Notes: generated by a model from the sequence alone, not told the origin. A stretch of DNA of 64,000 bases from Euryodendron excelsum (GCA_033060915.1 CM065388.1:20560001-20624000), one strand, 5' to 3'; numbered from the stretch's first letter, positions 11,038-22,560 are shown. Made by a program: numbers and translations.

Positions 11038-11566
11038 TGAGTAATCATCAACAATACCAAGAGCATATTATTTACCACTTAGACTTAAGATTCTAGTTGG
11101 TCCAAACAAATTCATATGCAATAGTTGTAGTGGCCTAGAGGTAGAGAGCATATTAGTACATTTGAAAGAAATTCTGGTTTGCTTCCCCACTTGACATGCA
11201 TCACAAATTTTGTATTTTTCAAATTTGAGTTTGGGAAGACCATTCACCAGTTCATTTTTCAAAATTTTTGAAAGAATGCTCATACTAATATGACCAAACC
11301 TTCTATGGCACATCTAACTATCTTTACTGTTCGTAGCAACAAGGTATTTTATTTTGCAAGAAGATAAATCATTTAAGTTAAAAATATAAATATTGCCTTA
11401 TCTATGTCTAGTCAATATGATCTTGTTGTCATTTATGTTTTCTATAATGCACTTAGAAGATTTAAATACTACCTTATAACCTTTGTCACACAATTGACTA
11501 ATGTTGAGCAGGTTGTGCTTAAGGCCTTAACAAGTAAGACATTTTCAATTGAAGTAGAAGAGTTTT
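11038..11566 (-). pseudogene. E1 pol, first part: end of protease, GAG-pre-integrase, integrase N-terminus
   Basis: On the minus strand this continues the polyprotein that LL1 interrupts. It holds the end of the protease region (matching 17130-17300 of A), then the zinc-binding pre-integrase segment (CHRRFGHIS...CDACQVGKQ) and the integrase start (LQLLHMNLFGPTR). It stops abruptly at 11566 where the 5' LTR of element A begins. Everything upstream in E1 (protease active site and almost all of gag) is missing from the window. Confidence 0.85.
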
Positions 11567-12057
11567 TGTTGACTCCATGTCTTGATTTTGATGATAACAA
11601 AACTTTGTTTAAATGTCTAATTACTTTACTTAGTGTGCAGATTATATCATGCATTAATTAGACTATGACTTGAAGTTTGAGTATACTAAAGAATTTATGA
11701 AACGTGTTAAGAATAATTGAAGAGTGTGAAAATGATGGAAGAAGCTACATGGATTAAAGAGTCTTAGATGCAAACAAATTGAAATGATCTCATCTCGAAG
11801 AGATTAAAGGTGCTAAAGACCAAGTAAGGTGAATATCACAAGTCTTGGAAGACTGTTTGGAAGATTTGATGAAGTCATAACAAACCAAGTGAAGCTATGA
11901 ATTGATTGAAGAAGTTCTTGAATAACATCATGCATAGAAGGAGATATTTCAAACGTTAGAAACCTAATCTGAAATATTAATGAAGTGCTTGAAGGAATGG
12001 AAGAAAGTTGAAGAAGTCCTATAAAATGAAGCCTATGTAATTGGCAGGAGTCAATAT

Positions 12058-12565
12058 GTTGATTCTAGAAGTCAACACGTTGACTCCAGAAGTCGACACA
12101 TGAAGACAGTGACTTGAACTTGAGCATTTGAATTGGCAAGAGTTGACATAATCATTCTAAGAGTCAACACTTAGCTCATTAGGTATCGACACTTAGACCA
12201 TCAGGAGTCGACACATGGAGACAGAGTGCATATATTTGAAAAATTCTCGAACGTCGACACATAAGCCTACAAGAGTCAATACATCGAGACAGAGTGCACG
12301 ACTTTGAAAAAACTTTAAAGGAGTCGACACATGAGCCTCTATGAGTCAACATATCAAGACAGATTGCACGACTTTGAAATATCCTTAAAAAAGTTGACAC
12401 ATAAGCCTAGAAGAGTCGACACATCGAGACAGTGCCTTAGAGATACATGTTAAAACTTAAAAGAGTTGACACTTGGTTTCTCAAGAGTCAACACATGGAG
12501 GCTGATTTCTTGAAGAACAGTCTTTAGAACAGGAAGGTGTCAACACTTGCAGCCTAAGAGTCGAG
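12058..12565 (+). repeat. GTCGAC-type repeat array in the LTR of A
   Basis: Repeated AGTCGACACAT / AGTCAACACAT words about 25-35 bp apart form a ~68-70 bp higher-order unit that includes TTTGAAAAA and GAGACAGAGTGCA. The inverted E1 copy (21057-21535) retains more intact GTCGAC sites. Confidence 0.75.
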
Positions 12566-12667
12566 CCATGCCATTGCAACGATAATATTTTTAAACGTTT
12601 TACAACTGTGATCTTGCATTTAATGCAACTCTATCTACCTCCAATGGCTAGAATCAAAGCTAATGCA

Positions 12668-12673
12668 TATATA
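12668..12673 (+). promoter_or_regulatory. TATA box of the LTR of A
   Basis: GCATATATACAAGACCCCC lies about 100 bp downstream of the last GTCGAC-like repeat. Equivalent boxes are present in E1 (20950), S (14858) and F (61702). Confidence 0.55.
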
Positions 12674-13290
12674 CAAGACCCCCATAGCATATACACCAAG
12701 AGAGGATATACATACAAGTGCAACAAGTGAATTTGTAGTCATAAATCCTTGTTGTTACTATTGCTTTGCTGAGATATTGAGGATTTATTGATCTTACACT
12801 GATTTCATCCACTCTTTGAGAGAGATACTTTGTGTAAATCTCATTTATTCTATTTGGGTGGGTTTGCAAAACCTGTGAATTTGAGTGTTCTTGTTAAAAA
12901 TACTTGTAAGTTTGAGTGAAGCTGGGACAAAATCACTTAGGGAGATTTGAGAGCTTGGGAAGAAATCTTGCGAGAAGTGAGCTAGGTACTGGATCAACTA
13001 GCACTTGCTTTGTAATTCTTCATTGCATAGTGAAAGAGTTTTCAAAGGGGTCTTGAGCGTGAGGACGTAGGTCACGAGTTGTGGCTGAACTTCGATAAAT
13101 CACTGTGTTCTTTTTGTGCTCTATTTTTCATTTCTTGTTTGAGATTGGCTAAACACATTGCACACACATTTTGATTCTACTATTAGATTGATTAATCGGA
13201 CTGCTTAATCAGTTTTTAAATATACTTATTTGTAATTATTTTTGAAACCCAATTCACCCCCCTCTTGGGTTGCACTCTTGGGCTAAGAAT

Positions 13291-13302
13291 TGGTATAAGA
13301 GC
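13291..13302 (+). other. primer binding site of copia element A
   Basis: TGGTATAAGAGC is close to the TGGTATCAGAGC complement of the initiator methionine tRNA 3' end, the usual Ty1-copia primer. One mismatch. Confidence 0.85.
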
Positions 13303-13345
13303 TAGTACTCTACATTTAAAGGTTTAACATCCTTAGAGTTGATCT

Positions 13346-14200
13346 ATGGCAACCATATTTTGGAAGTTCTTTAGGTAAGGGTCAATCCACCAATAGACCT
13401 CTGATGTTTAATGGGACAAACTACAATTATTGGAAGAATAGAATAAGAATTTATATTCAATATGTTGACTATGAGTTATGGAGGATCATTGTTAAAGGTC
13501 CTAAGACTCCCACCAAGTCCATTGAATGGTAAGTCATCCCCAAACCTAAAAATAAATGGGATAAGAATGACTCGAAGCTTATGCATTTTAATGTTAAAGC
13601 TATGAACATTTTATATTGTGCTTTAGACGCAAATGAATTCAATAGAATTTCTACTTGTAAATGTGTTAAAGAAATTTGGGATAGACTTGAAGTGACTCAT
13701 GAAGGAATCATCAGGTCAAAGAGTCCAAGATTAACATTCTTTTCTAAAATTATGAATTATTTAGAATGAAATCTACTGAGTCTATAACCGAAATCTTCAC
13801 CAGATTCACTAACATTGTTAATGGATTAAGGTCTATTGGAAGAGTGTATCCTAACAGTGAATAAGTAAGACAGATTCTAAGATCATTGCCAAAAACATGG
13901 GAATCTAAGGTGACAGCTATACAAGAAGCCAAAGACCTCAACACATTACCACTTGAAGAGCTTCTTAGATCTCTCATGACTTATGAGTTGACCCAAAAGT
14001 AAAATGGTTAAGAAGAGGAGAAAAAAAAGAAGAAATCAATTGCATTCAAGTCCACCAAATTAGAAAATGAATATGGAAGTGAAGATGAAGATAAGGAAGA
14101 TCTTGTCCTCCTTACAAGGAAGTTCAAAAGATTCATGAAAAAAAAAGTGGAAAGGAGGAAAGAAGCCTGAAGTAAATGGTGAATTCAACAACAAGACTTC
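13346..14200 (+). pseudogene. gag of copia element A, N-terminal part
   Basis: The capsid-type gag of a SIRE-like copia element starts at the ATG following the PBS (same start as the E1 fragment at 20277). Recognisable segments are NRPLMFNGTNYNYWKNR, a CALDANEFNRIS stretch and KEIWDRLEVTHEG, typical of the copia gag UBN2 family. A frameshift follows about 5 codons after the start, a stop occurs near 13530, and more frameshifts follow 13770. It is interrupted by solo LTR S immediately before the zinc knuckle. Confidence 0.8.
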
Positions 14201-14857
14201 TATTGGCCCAAGTAGGCAACCCAAGAGGGGGGGGTGAATTGGGTTTTATAGAATTTATATCAAGAATTGCAACTTAAAATAGTTTATGTAATGTAGCAGT
14301 GAGCAATCAAACTAATAACCAAGCAAGCAAATAATAAGATACAATGCAAGGAAGTAATATGTGCAAAGAGATGAAGAACACCAGATTTATAGAGGTTCGG
14401 CCAAACCTTGCCTACGTCCTCTCTTCCTTGATCCTCTCGAAGGTATTCCACTATGTAAACTTCCTTTACACAGCTGCTAGTTTTTCTCCAAGTGCCTAGC
14501 TCACTCTTACAAGAGCTCTTCCCCAAGCTCTCTAAACCCAAGAAATTTTGTCCAAGCTTCTCTCAAACTTACGAGTGATTTTGTCCAAGCTTCACTCAAA
14601 CTTTACAAGTGTTTTTCCCAAGCTACACTCAAACTCACAAGTTTACAAACCAACCCAATAATAGATGAAGGTTGTACAATGAATAACTCTCTCTCAAAGA
14701 GTAGATGAACAAATTTTCAGCTCACTCAAGAACCCCCCAAATGAATAAAAACAGTGTATAAGATGTAGAAGATGAAATATCATTTTGTAGCACTTAATCT
14801 TGAGTTCTTCTCATGTTCTTCTTGTTCTTCATCATCATATATGTGTTGGGGATCTTG

Positions 14858-14865
14858 TATATATA
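14858..14865 (-). promoter_or_regulatory. TATA box of solo LTR S
   Basis: TATATATA on both strands, ~100 bp downstream (minus strand sense) of the nearest GTCGAC repeat. Confidence 0.5.
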
Positions 14866-14959
14866 GCCTTGAGTTGATTATAGCCATTGGAGATGGATGG
14901 GAGACCATTTGATACGAAAACGGCGGAGTATAACGTTCAAAAATCTAGCCGTTACCTTA

Positions 14960-15200
14960 AATGAGTCGACTTTTTTGCTGCAGGGGTTGACTCTTTTTAT
15001 GTTGCAGCAGATTTTTGAAGGCACTGCCCAAATGAGTCGACTCTTTTGGTCCAGGGGTCGACTCTTTTGGTCTAAAACTGCACAATCAATTCTCTGTTGG
15101 AATGAGTCGACTCTTTTGAGCTAGGGGTCGACTCTTTTGATATTCCACTAGAATTTTCAGCCTCTGTTTGAATGAGTCGACTCTTTTGCTTGAGGGGTCG
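14960..15200 (-). repeat. GTCGAC repeat array in S
   Basis: Paired GTCGACTCTTTT sites recur with a ~60-75 bp period, each pair spaced about 22-25 bp apart and separated by unrelated spacers containing TCTGTT. Same organisation as at 61809-62050. Confidence 0.78.
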
Positions 15201-15675
15201 ACTCTTTTTAGGAGAATTCTTAACTTTTGCAATACTTCTTCAATCTTCTTCAATATCTTCAAGCTCTTTAAGGATCATCCAAATAAGGTTTCTAAGGCTT
15301 GCAAAGGCTTCTTCAAGGCATGTTGACTTAACGAACACCTTCAACTCTTCAAGATGAAATCACTACACTTTTGATTACATGTAGAGCTCTTCAATCACCA
15401 TGACTTCATCCATTGATCTAAGTCTTCTTCAAAATCTTCAAGAGAGCTTCCAAGACTTGAGATCTCTTTTCTTCAATTGATCTTTTCTGCTTATTTGAAC
15501 TTCTTCAATTTCTTTGCTTGATCTTCATCAACTTGATTTCTTCTATAATTTCTTCCATCTATTCAAGACTTCAACATAACTTTCAATGAAGCTTCCAAGT
15601 CTTGTGATTTCTTCCATACTTGCAAGACATCTTCAAATCTTCAAGGTGAGCTTCCATGTCTTGTAAGAATCATCT

Positions 15676-16030
15676 AAATGAGGTTGCAACTATGAGATTG
15701 CTGAATCATACTCATTGTCTCCATTGTTTCTCGACAAGCTTCAATTTGTTGCTCCCATGATGATATAGTGGACTGAATATAGTCATGAGAATCAAGGGTC
15801 TTCATAGTGAATAAGTTGGCCATGAATGTTACCAAACATATGCATATCCAAATCTTTATATCTTCTTGAAGTGTCACCATTTGCATCCTTCTTCTCAATA
15901 CTTGTTGAACTTCTTGAGCATCCATCATCTTGAAATTTCTTTGTTCTCTATAAGATCACCATCGATGAATATGCCATTCCTTCATGCTTATCAATCTTCA
16001 ATCCAAGATTTTCATCATATTGAAATTCCT
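15676..16030. other. extra segment in S absent from the related F LTR
   Basis: Compared by eye with 62490-62600, S carries roughly 250-300 bp of additional sequence here. It has an 84-codon open frame on the minus strand (starting MMDAQEVQQVLRRRMQM) that I do not recognise. It may be a small insertion or a segment lost from F. Confidence 0.4.
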
Positions 16031-16241
16031 TCATTCCCTTCTAAGATTAGCTTTGCTGAATGTATTCTCTCATCATGCTTATCAATCTTCATTCTAATAT
16101 TTGTATTACAAGTTCTCCATTGTGATAAGCTTCAAGTCATGATAGAAATCTAATAATTAATCTGCACACTTAAGTAGAATTATTAGATCATTAAACCAAG
16201 TTTTGTTATCATCAAAATCAAGGCATTGAGTCAACAACTTC

Positions 16242-17394
16242 AACTATTATATGCTATGAATGTAAGAAGCAAGGACACATTAAAGTTGAGTGTCCTATAA
16301 TAAAGAAGAAATTAAAGAAAGGCAAAGGAAGAAGGGCTCTAGCTGCCACATGGAGTGAAGATGAAGAATCCAGCTCTGATGAAGAAGCTGAACCTCAAGA
16401 AGTTGCAAACCTATGTCTCATAGCACATGAAGAAGAATCTGAGGTAGTACATACTAAACTATCTAATTTTTCATTTGATGAATTGCTAGATGCTTTTGAT
16501 AATTTATTTGGTGAATACAAAAATATGAGCATAAAAAACAATCTTCTCAAAAAGATGGTTTCCACACTCATTAAGGAGAGGGATGATTTACAAAGTGAAG
16601 ATGAAAGTTTGAACAAAGAGAATTATGTTTTAAAAGAAAAAGTAAATGATTTAGAAAAATCTCTTGCAAAATGTGTGGATGGGAGAGAAGAACTTGATGC
16701 CATGCTTGGCAAATAAAAGTGTTATCTTGACAAGTCTAGAATAGGCTACAATTTTTTTAAAGATAAAAATTTTGCAAAAACTAAAATTACATGGTTTTAT
16801 TGTCAAAAGAATGGCCATCCAGCTTGCAAATTTTATATTATGCAAATATCTCATGCTCCTAAGAATGCTTGGATTCTAAAAGGATCATTGAAGACTAAGT
16901 CTTATGGTCCCAAAATGATTTGGGTACCAAAGGTGAAGGATTTAGCTAATGTTCTTGTAGGTTTATCTTCAAGTAAAATCCAAAAAAGACATTGGTACTT
17001 GGATGGTGGTTGTTCAAGACACATGACTGAAGATGAATCTCAATTCACATCTTTCACATCAAAAGATGAAGGATTGTTTACTTTTGGAGACAACAACAAA
17101 GGCAAGACCATTGGTATAGGTAGTATTGGTAAGAACTCTTCTACTTCAATCGAAAATGTTTTACTTGTTAAAGGTCTTAAGCATAACCTGTTGAGTATTA
17201 GTCAATTGTGTGACAAAGGTTGTAAGGTAGTATTTGAATCTTCTAAGTGCATTGTAGTAAATATGAATGACAACAAGATCATATTGACTGGATCTACATA
17301 AGGCAATATTTATATTTTTAACTTAAACGATTTATCTTTTTGTAAAATAAAATGCCTTGCAACTATAAACAGTAAAGATAATTGGATGTGGCAT
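16242..17394 (+). pseudogene. gag C-terminus and protease of copia element A
   Basis: The reading frame resumes right after the S target duplication with a CCHC zinc knuckle (CYECKKQGHIKVEC), which binds RNA in gag. An acidic stretch, a coiled-coil-like segment (about 16480-16715) and a second degenerate knuckle (CQKNGHPAC) follow. The aspartic protease appears near 16990 as WYLDGGCSRHM: the copia D-S-G catalytic triad is D-G-G here. One stop separates gag and protease at about 16716. The frame ends with ISQLCDKG...NDNKIILTG before a stop at about 17301. Confidence 0.85.
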
Positions 17395-18569
17395 AAAAGG
17401 CTTGGTCATATTAATATAAGCATTCTTTCAAAAATTTTGAAAAATGAGCTAGTGAATGGTCTTCCCAAACTATAATTTGAAAAAGACAAAATTTGTAATG
17501 CATATCAAATGGAGAAGCAAACCAGAATTTCTTTCAAATCTACTAATAAGCTATTTACCTCTAGGCCACTACAACTTTTGCATATAGATTTGTTTGGACC
17601 AACTAGAACTTTAAGTCTAGGTGGTAAGTAATATGCTTTTGTTAATGTTGATGATTACGCAAGATATACTTAGACATTCTTTCTAGCTCACACGGATGAA
17701 ACAATTGTTTTTCTTCACCAAGTTTGGCAAAAAGGTTTAAAATGAAAAAGGACTTACAATCATAGCAATTAGGACTGACCATGGTGGTGAGTTTGATTGC
17801 AAACCTTTTCAAATGTATTGTGATGAAAATAATTTTGAACATAATTTTTCAGCACCTAGAACTTCTCAACAAAATGGAGTCGTTGAGAGGAAAAATAAAA
17901 CTTTGGAAGAAATGGGGAGAACAATGTTTTGTGAAAACAATTTACCAAAATATTTTTGAACTGAAACTGTTAACATAGCTTGCTATGTTTTAAACAGAGT
18001 TTTGGTGAGAAAAAATTGAAATAAAACTCCATATGAGCTTTGAAAAGACAAGAAACCAAATGTTTCATACTTGAGAGCTTTTGGATGCAAATATTTTGTG
18101 TTGAATAACAATGTGGACAACCTTGGTAAGTTTGATACAAAATCAGATGAGGGTATCTTTCTTAGCTATTCCACTCATAGCAAGGCCTATAGAATTTTCA
18201 ATAAAAGAATTTTAGTTATTGAAGAATCAGTGATGTTACTTTTGACAAACTAAATTCTTTGCCAAAGCATATTATGAGTGATGATGTGAAACAAAGTTTG
18301 GATGAGTTGAACATCAATCCAACTCAAAGTGAAGCTCCACCACAAGAGAAAGGAAACTAAGACATTTTATCAAACTAACAAGATGTGAATGAAGGGCTGT
18401 CAAAGGAATGGAAGTTTGTTCACAACCATCCAACAGAGCAAATACTAGGTGATCCATTACAAGGGGTAAGAACAAGATCATCTTTTAGAAATGTATGTAA
18501 TTATTTTGCTTTTCTATCTCAAATTGAACCAAAATATTTTGAAGACGCTGAAAATGATGAATTTTAGAT
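17395..18569 (+). pseudogene. integrase region of copia element A
   Basis: Pre-integrase zinc segment (HKRLGHINIS...) followed by the integrase core (LQLLHIDLFGPTR with the first Asp, FVNVDDYAR, then a frameshifted TDHGGEFD and a VVERKNK segment) and the integrase C-terminal part (ELW-like, AFGCKYFVLNN). Numerous frameshifts and stops lie between 17480 and 18060. Corresponds base for base to the minus-strand E1 copies at 11038-11313 and 4951-5643. Confidence 0.8.
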
Positions 18570-20097
18570 TATGACTATGCAAGATGAATTAAAGCAATTT
18601 GAAAGGAATGAGTTTTGGAACCTCGTTCCTAGGCCTAAAGATCATCCTGTAATTGGAACTAAATGGGTGTTTAGAAACAAAATGAATGAATCTGGAACTG
18701 TTGTAAGAAATAAGGCCAGACTTGTACCTCAAGCCTATAGTTAAAAAGAAAGAATTGATTTTGATGAAACCTATGCATCTATAGCTAGGTTAGAGGCTTT
18801 TAGAATGTTGCTTCCATTTTTATGCTTCAAAAATTTCAAGCTTCATAAAATGGATGTAAAACTTGCATTTTTGAATGGTTTTATTTCTGAAAAGGTTTAT
18901 GTTGAACAACTTCTTGGTTTTGAAAATTCAAAATTTCTAAATTATGTTTTCAAACTTACAAAAGCACTCTATGGTTTAACACAAGCCCCCGAAGGTTGGC
19001 TTGGTAATGAAAGGTTTGAACAAAGTTTTTTAATTTGCAAAAATGGACATCATATTTTTCACAAGAGGAAAGGTTTCACAAGAGGAAAGGTTTATACCAC
19101 ACTTTTTTTTATAAAGATTAGAGACCATGATATGTTTATTGTGCAAATTTATGTGGATAACATCATATTTGGGTATACTAATGAGAAGCTTTGCAAGGAA
19201 CTTGCTAAGTGTATGCAAGATGAATTTGAAATGAGCATGATGGGAGAACTCAACTTCTTCCTTGGACTTCAAATCAAATAATCAAAGGAATGAATCTTCA
19301 TAAACCAAGCTAAATACATTAAAGACTTACTCAAAAAATTTGATATGGAAGATGCAAGGCCATTGAGCACTCCCATGAATACTTCAACAAAATTTGACGA
19401 AGATGAGAAAGGTATTTCTGTAGGTACCAAACTATATAGAAATATGATTTGCTCATTACTCTATCTAACTGTTAGTAGGCCTGATATCATGTTTAGTGTA
19501 TGCCTACGCGCTAGCTTTCAATCAAATCATAAGGAATCACATGTTGTAGCTGTTAAAAGGATTTTTAGATATCTCAAAGACACACCTAACCTTGAATTAT
19601 AGTATCCCAATGGCATATCTTTAAACTTGATTAGCTATTCTGATGCTGACTATGGTGGTAGTAAAGTTAATAGAAAGAGCATAAGTGGTTCTTGTCAATT
19701 TCTTGATAATATACTTGTTTCATGATTTAGTAAGAAACAAAATTCACTTGCACTTTCCACAACTGAGGCAGAGCATATTGTAACTGGAAGTTGTTGTGCT
19801 CAAGTCCTTTGGATCAAACACCAATTAGAGGACTTTGGACTGACCTTTGAACATATTCCCATTAGATGTGATAACACAAGTGCTATTAATTTTACCAAGA
19901 ATCCTATTCAACACTCTCGCACAAGACATAATAAAATTAGACATCATTTTATCCGTGATCATGTGCAAAAATGTGATATTAAACTTGACTTTGTAAGCTG
20001 AGAACCAACTTGTTGATATATTCACAAAACCATTGAGTGAAGATAGATTCTGTGTGATTAGGAGAGAATTGGGAATGAGCAATCCAATATCTTGAAT
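18570..20097 (+). pseudogene. reverse transcriptase and RNase H of copia element A
   Basis: Copia RT with FWNLVPRP, GTKWVFRNKMNE, KMDVKLAFLNG and ALYGLTQAP blocks. The catalytic motif at 19150-19161 reads YVDN instead of YVDD, a loss of the second catalytic aspartate. The connection (FFLGLQIK, RPDIMFSVC) and RNase H (SDADYGGS, TTEAEH, RCDNTSAI, KIRHHFIRD) follow to the end near 20095. Several in-frame stops are present (after FFLGLQIK, before YPNG, in VS*FSKK). Confidence 0.88.
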
Positions 20098-20231
20098 AAT
20101 TTGTATTTTCTTCATGTTCAATAATGCTATCGAATCTTTACAATTGATGAAAAATTTATTTGATGCGTTTCATGCCTTTCATAAGTCATTCTGCATTTTC
20201 ATAAAGGAAGAGTCGACCCCTGACCTCAAGG
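20098..20231 (+). other. truncated 3' tail of A and deletion junction to E1
   Basis: Post-pol sequence of A matches the E1 post-pol sequence (minus strand, 3245 to about 3115) up to GTCGACCC near 20220. From about 20232 the sequence is instead the E1 gag start on the minus strand. Roughly 10 bp (20222-20231) cannot be assigned to either side. The 3' UTR, any aORF and the 3' LTR of A are missing. Confidence 0.75.
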
Positions 20232-20277
20232 TGGTGGATTGACCCTCACCTAGAGAGCTTTCAAACATGGTTGACAT
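20232..20277 (-). pseudogene. first codons of E1 gag
   Basis: The minus strand starts ATG with MSTMFESSLGEGQST, the same leader as gag of A at 13346 but without its frameshift. Only about 15 codons remain before the deletion junction. Confidence 0.75.
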
Positions 20278-20320
20278 GGATCAACTCTAAAGATGTTAAG
20301 CCTTTAAATGTAGAGTATTA

Positions 20321-20332
20321 GTTCTGATACCA
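20321..20332 (-). other. primer binding site of copia element E1
   Basis: Minus strand TGGTATCAGAAC, next to the LTR end, pairs with the initiator Met tRNA. It fixes this LTR as the 5' LTR of a minus-strand element. Confidence 0.87.
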
Positions 20333-20334
20333 AT

Positions 20335-22026
20335 TGTTGGTCCAAGAGTGCAACCTAAGAGGAGGGTGAATTGGGTTTCAAAAATAATCACAAATAATTT
20401 TAACTAAAACTTGATTAAGCAATCTGATAAACAATCTAATAGCTGAATCAAAGTGTGTGTGCAATGTGTTTAGACAATCTCAAATAATAAATGAAAAACA
20501 GAACATAAAATGAACACAATGATTTACCGAGATTCAGCCACAACTCGTGACCTATGTCCTTATCCTCAAGACCCTCTTGCAAGCTCTTCCACCATGCAAT
20601 GAAGAATTACAATGTAGGTGCTAATTGACCAAGTGCGTAGCTCACTTCTCACAAGAGCTCTTCCCAAGCTCTAAAATCTCTTCAAGTGATTTTGTCCAAA
20701 CTTCACTCAAACTTATAAGTATTTTTAACAAGAACACTCAAACTCACAAGTTTACAAACCCACCCAAATAGAATAAATAAGGTTTGCACAAAATATCTCT
20801 CTTAAAGAGTAGATGGAATCAGTATAAGATCAGTAAATCCCCAATATCTTAGCAAAACAACTGTAGCAGCTAGGGTTTATGCCTTCAAATTTGATGCTTG
20901 TACTTCTATGTGTGTCCTCACTTTGTATAAATGCTGTGGGGGTCTTGTCTATATGCCTTAGTTTTGATTTTACCCGTTGGAGATAGTTAGAATTGCATTA
21001 AATGCAAGATCACAGCTGTAGAACGTTTAAAAATATTACTGTTACAGTGGCATGGGTCGACCTTTCGGTTACAAGTGTCGACTCCTTTCTATTCTGAACA
21101 CTGCTCTTTAAGCAATCTGCCTCCATGTGTTGACTCCTTTATGTTTTAGCATGTATCTCTAAGGCACTGTCTTGATGTGTCGACTTTCTAGGCACATGTG
21201 TCGACTTTTTTAAGGATTTATCAAAGTCATGTAATCTGTCTCGATGTGTCGACTCCTGTAGGCTCATATGTCGACTCTTTTAAGGATTTTTTTCAAAGTC
21301 ATGCAATCTATCTCCATGTGTCGACTCCTGTTGGCTCATGTGTCGACTCTTTTAAGGATTTTTCAAAGTCATACAATCTATCTCCGTGTGTCGACTCTTG
21401 ATGAGCTAAGTGTCGATTCCTAATGAACTAAGTGTCGACTCTTATAACTGAAGGTGTCGACTCTTGCCAGTTCCATATGCTTAGTTTCAAGCCACTGTCT
21501 TCATATGTTGACTCCTAGAGTGGATTTGTCGACTCCTGCCAATTCCATAGGCTTCATTTTGCAAGACCTTTTCAACCTTTTTCCAACCCTTCAAGTACTT
21601 CAATGAAATTCTAGATTAGGCTTCTAAAGCTTTGAAATATCTTCTTTCATGCATGTTATTCTTCAAGAACTTCTTCAATCAATCATGGCTTCTCTTGGTT
21701 TGTTGAGACTTCATCAATTCTTCCAAAATATCTTCCAAGACTTGTGATATTCATTTCACTTGGTCTTTAGCACCTTCAATCTCTTCGAGATGAAATCATT
21801 TCAATTTGATTGCATCTAGGACTCTTCAATCGATATAGCTTCTTCCATCTTCTTTGATGTTTCAACACACTCTTCAAATCTTCTTGACAATCTTCATAAA
21901 CTCTTCAATATATTCAAGCTTCAAGTCATAGTCTAATTAATGTATGATATAATCTTCACACTAAGTAAAGTAATTAGACATTAAACAAAGTTTTGTTATA
22001 ATCAAAATCAAGATATGGAGTCAACA
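20335..22026 (-). mobile_element. 5' LTR of copia element E1
   Basis: Complete LTR of 1692 bp. Minus strand starts TGTTGACTCC (22026) and ends GGACCAACA (20335), so the termini are inverted TGTTG/CAACA. Its 3' LTR partner is 1-435. Contains a GTCGAC array (21057-21535) and a TATA-like TATAT at 20950. The flanking sequence at 22027 is the copia element B RNase H. Confidence 0.9.
21057..21535 (-). repeat. GTCGAC array in the E1 LTR
   Basis: About a dozen GTCGAC or near-GTCGAC sites. The best part (about 21228-21400) is a ~70-bp tandem unit containing two sites and AAGGATTTTTCAAAGTCAT. Confidence 0.82.
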
Positions 22027-22560
22027 ATTTCGGTATTGGACTGCATACCTCATTTTATGCTACCAAGGTGGTAGTCTCAGATTGGTTGGATACAGTAATG
22101 CAAATGGATTTGCTAATAGAGATGAGCCTAAATCCATCACGAGTTACGCCTTTATACTCGGAGGTGGAGCTATTTATTGGTGTAGCAAGAAATAGCAATG
22201 TATCTCCCTATCCACCATGGAGTCAGAGTATGTGGCATATACTGCTAATGTTCAAGAGGCTATATGATTGAGGAGATTCTTGCAAAGCTTTAGCATCACA
22301 GGGCATCTTGATGAGGTTATTGTGATTCATTGTGATAGCATAGCAACTATAGCTTATGTAAGGGATCCTAAGTACCATGGTAGGACCAAGCACATTGATA
22401 CTCAATATCACTTCATTCAAGACATCATTGCATAAGGGCAAGTGGTCCTAAGGCATGTCTCCACCAGCGATATGATTGTTGACCCATTGACCAAACCCAT
22501 TGCTAGAGATGTTTTTCATAGGCATGTTAGGGGTTTGGGATTTCTAGGATTTGATATGTT
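22027..22560 (+). pseudogene. RNase H end of an older copia element B
   Basis: In shifting frames the plus strand reads a copia RNase H: GGGAIYWCSKK, STMESEYVAY, LRRFL, HCDSIATIAY, YHGRTKHIDTQYHFIQD, and VDPLTKPIARDVF...GLGF at the end. Several stops and at least one frameshift. The sequence differs from the SIRE-like elements, so it is another copia lineage (Tork/Angela-like by impression). E1 interrupts it; the upstream part must lie left of the window. Confidence 0.8.

Larger units (their letters stand above)
11567..13288 (+). mobile_element. 5' LTR of copia element A
   Basis: Starts TGTTGACTCC, ends GGGCTAAGA where the E1 copy has GGACCAACA, and is followed after two bases by an initiator-Met tRNA primer site. 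It is the inverted counterpart of the E1 LTR at 20335-22026 and clearly of the same family. 1722 bp. The preceding GTTTT would be its left target duplication; the partner copy is lost. Confidence 0.88.
14201..16236 (-). mobile_element. copia solo LTR S inserted in gag of A
   Basis: Left end TATTGGCCCAAGTAGG (decayed TGTTGG), right end GAGTCAACA, with a perfect 5-bp duplication ACTTC at 14196-14200 and 16237-16241. Matches the LTR of element F (61056-62795) in opposite-strand orientation to A. No PBS, PPT or coding region inside, so a solo LTR. At 2036 bp it is ~300 bp longer than the F LTR because of an extra segment around 15676-16030. Confidence 0.9.

Noticed and set aside
13291..13302. Possible tRNA gene traces at the tRNA-like motifs (also 20321, 31415, 59241)
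   Set aside because: Only 12-22 bp of tRNA complement next to LTR ends; these are primer binding sites.
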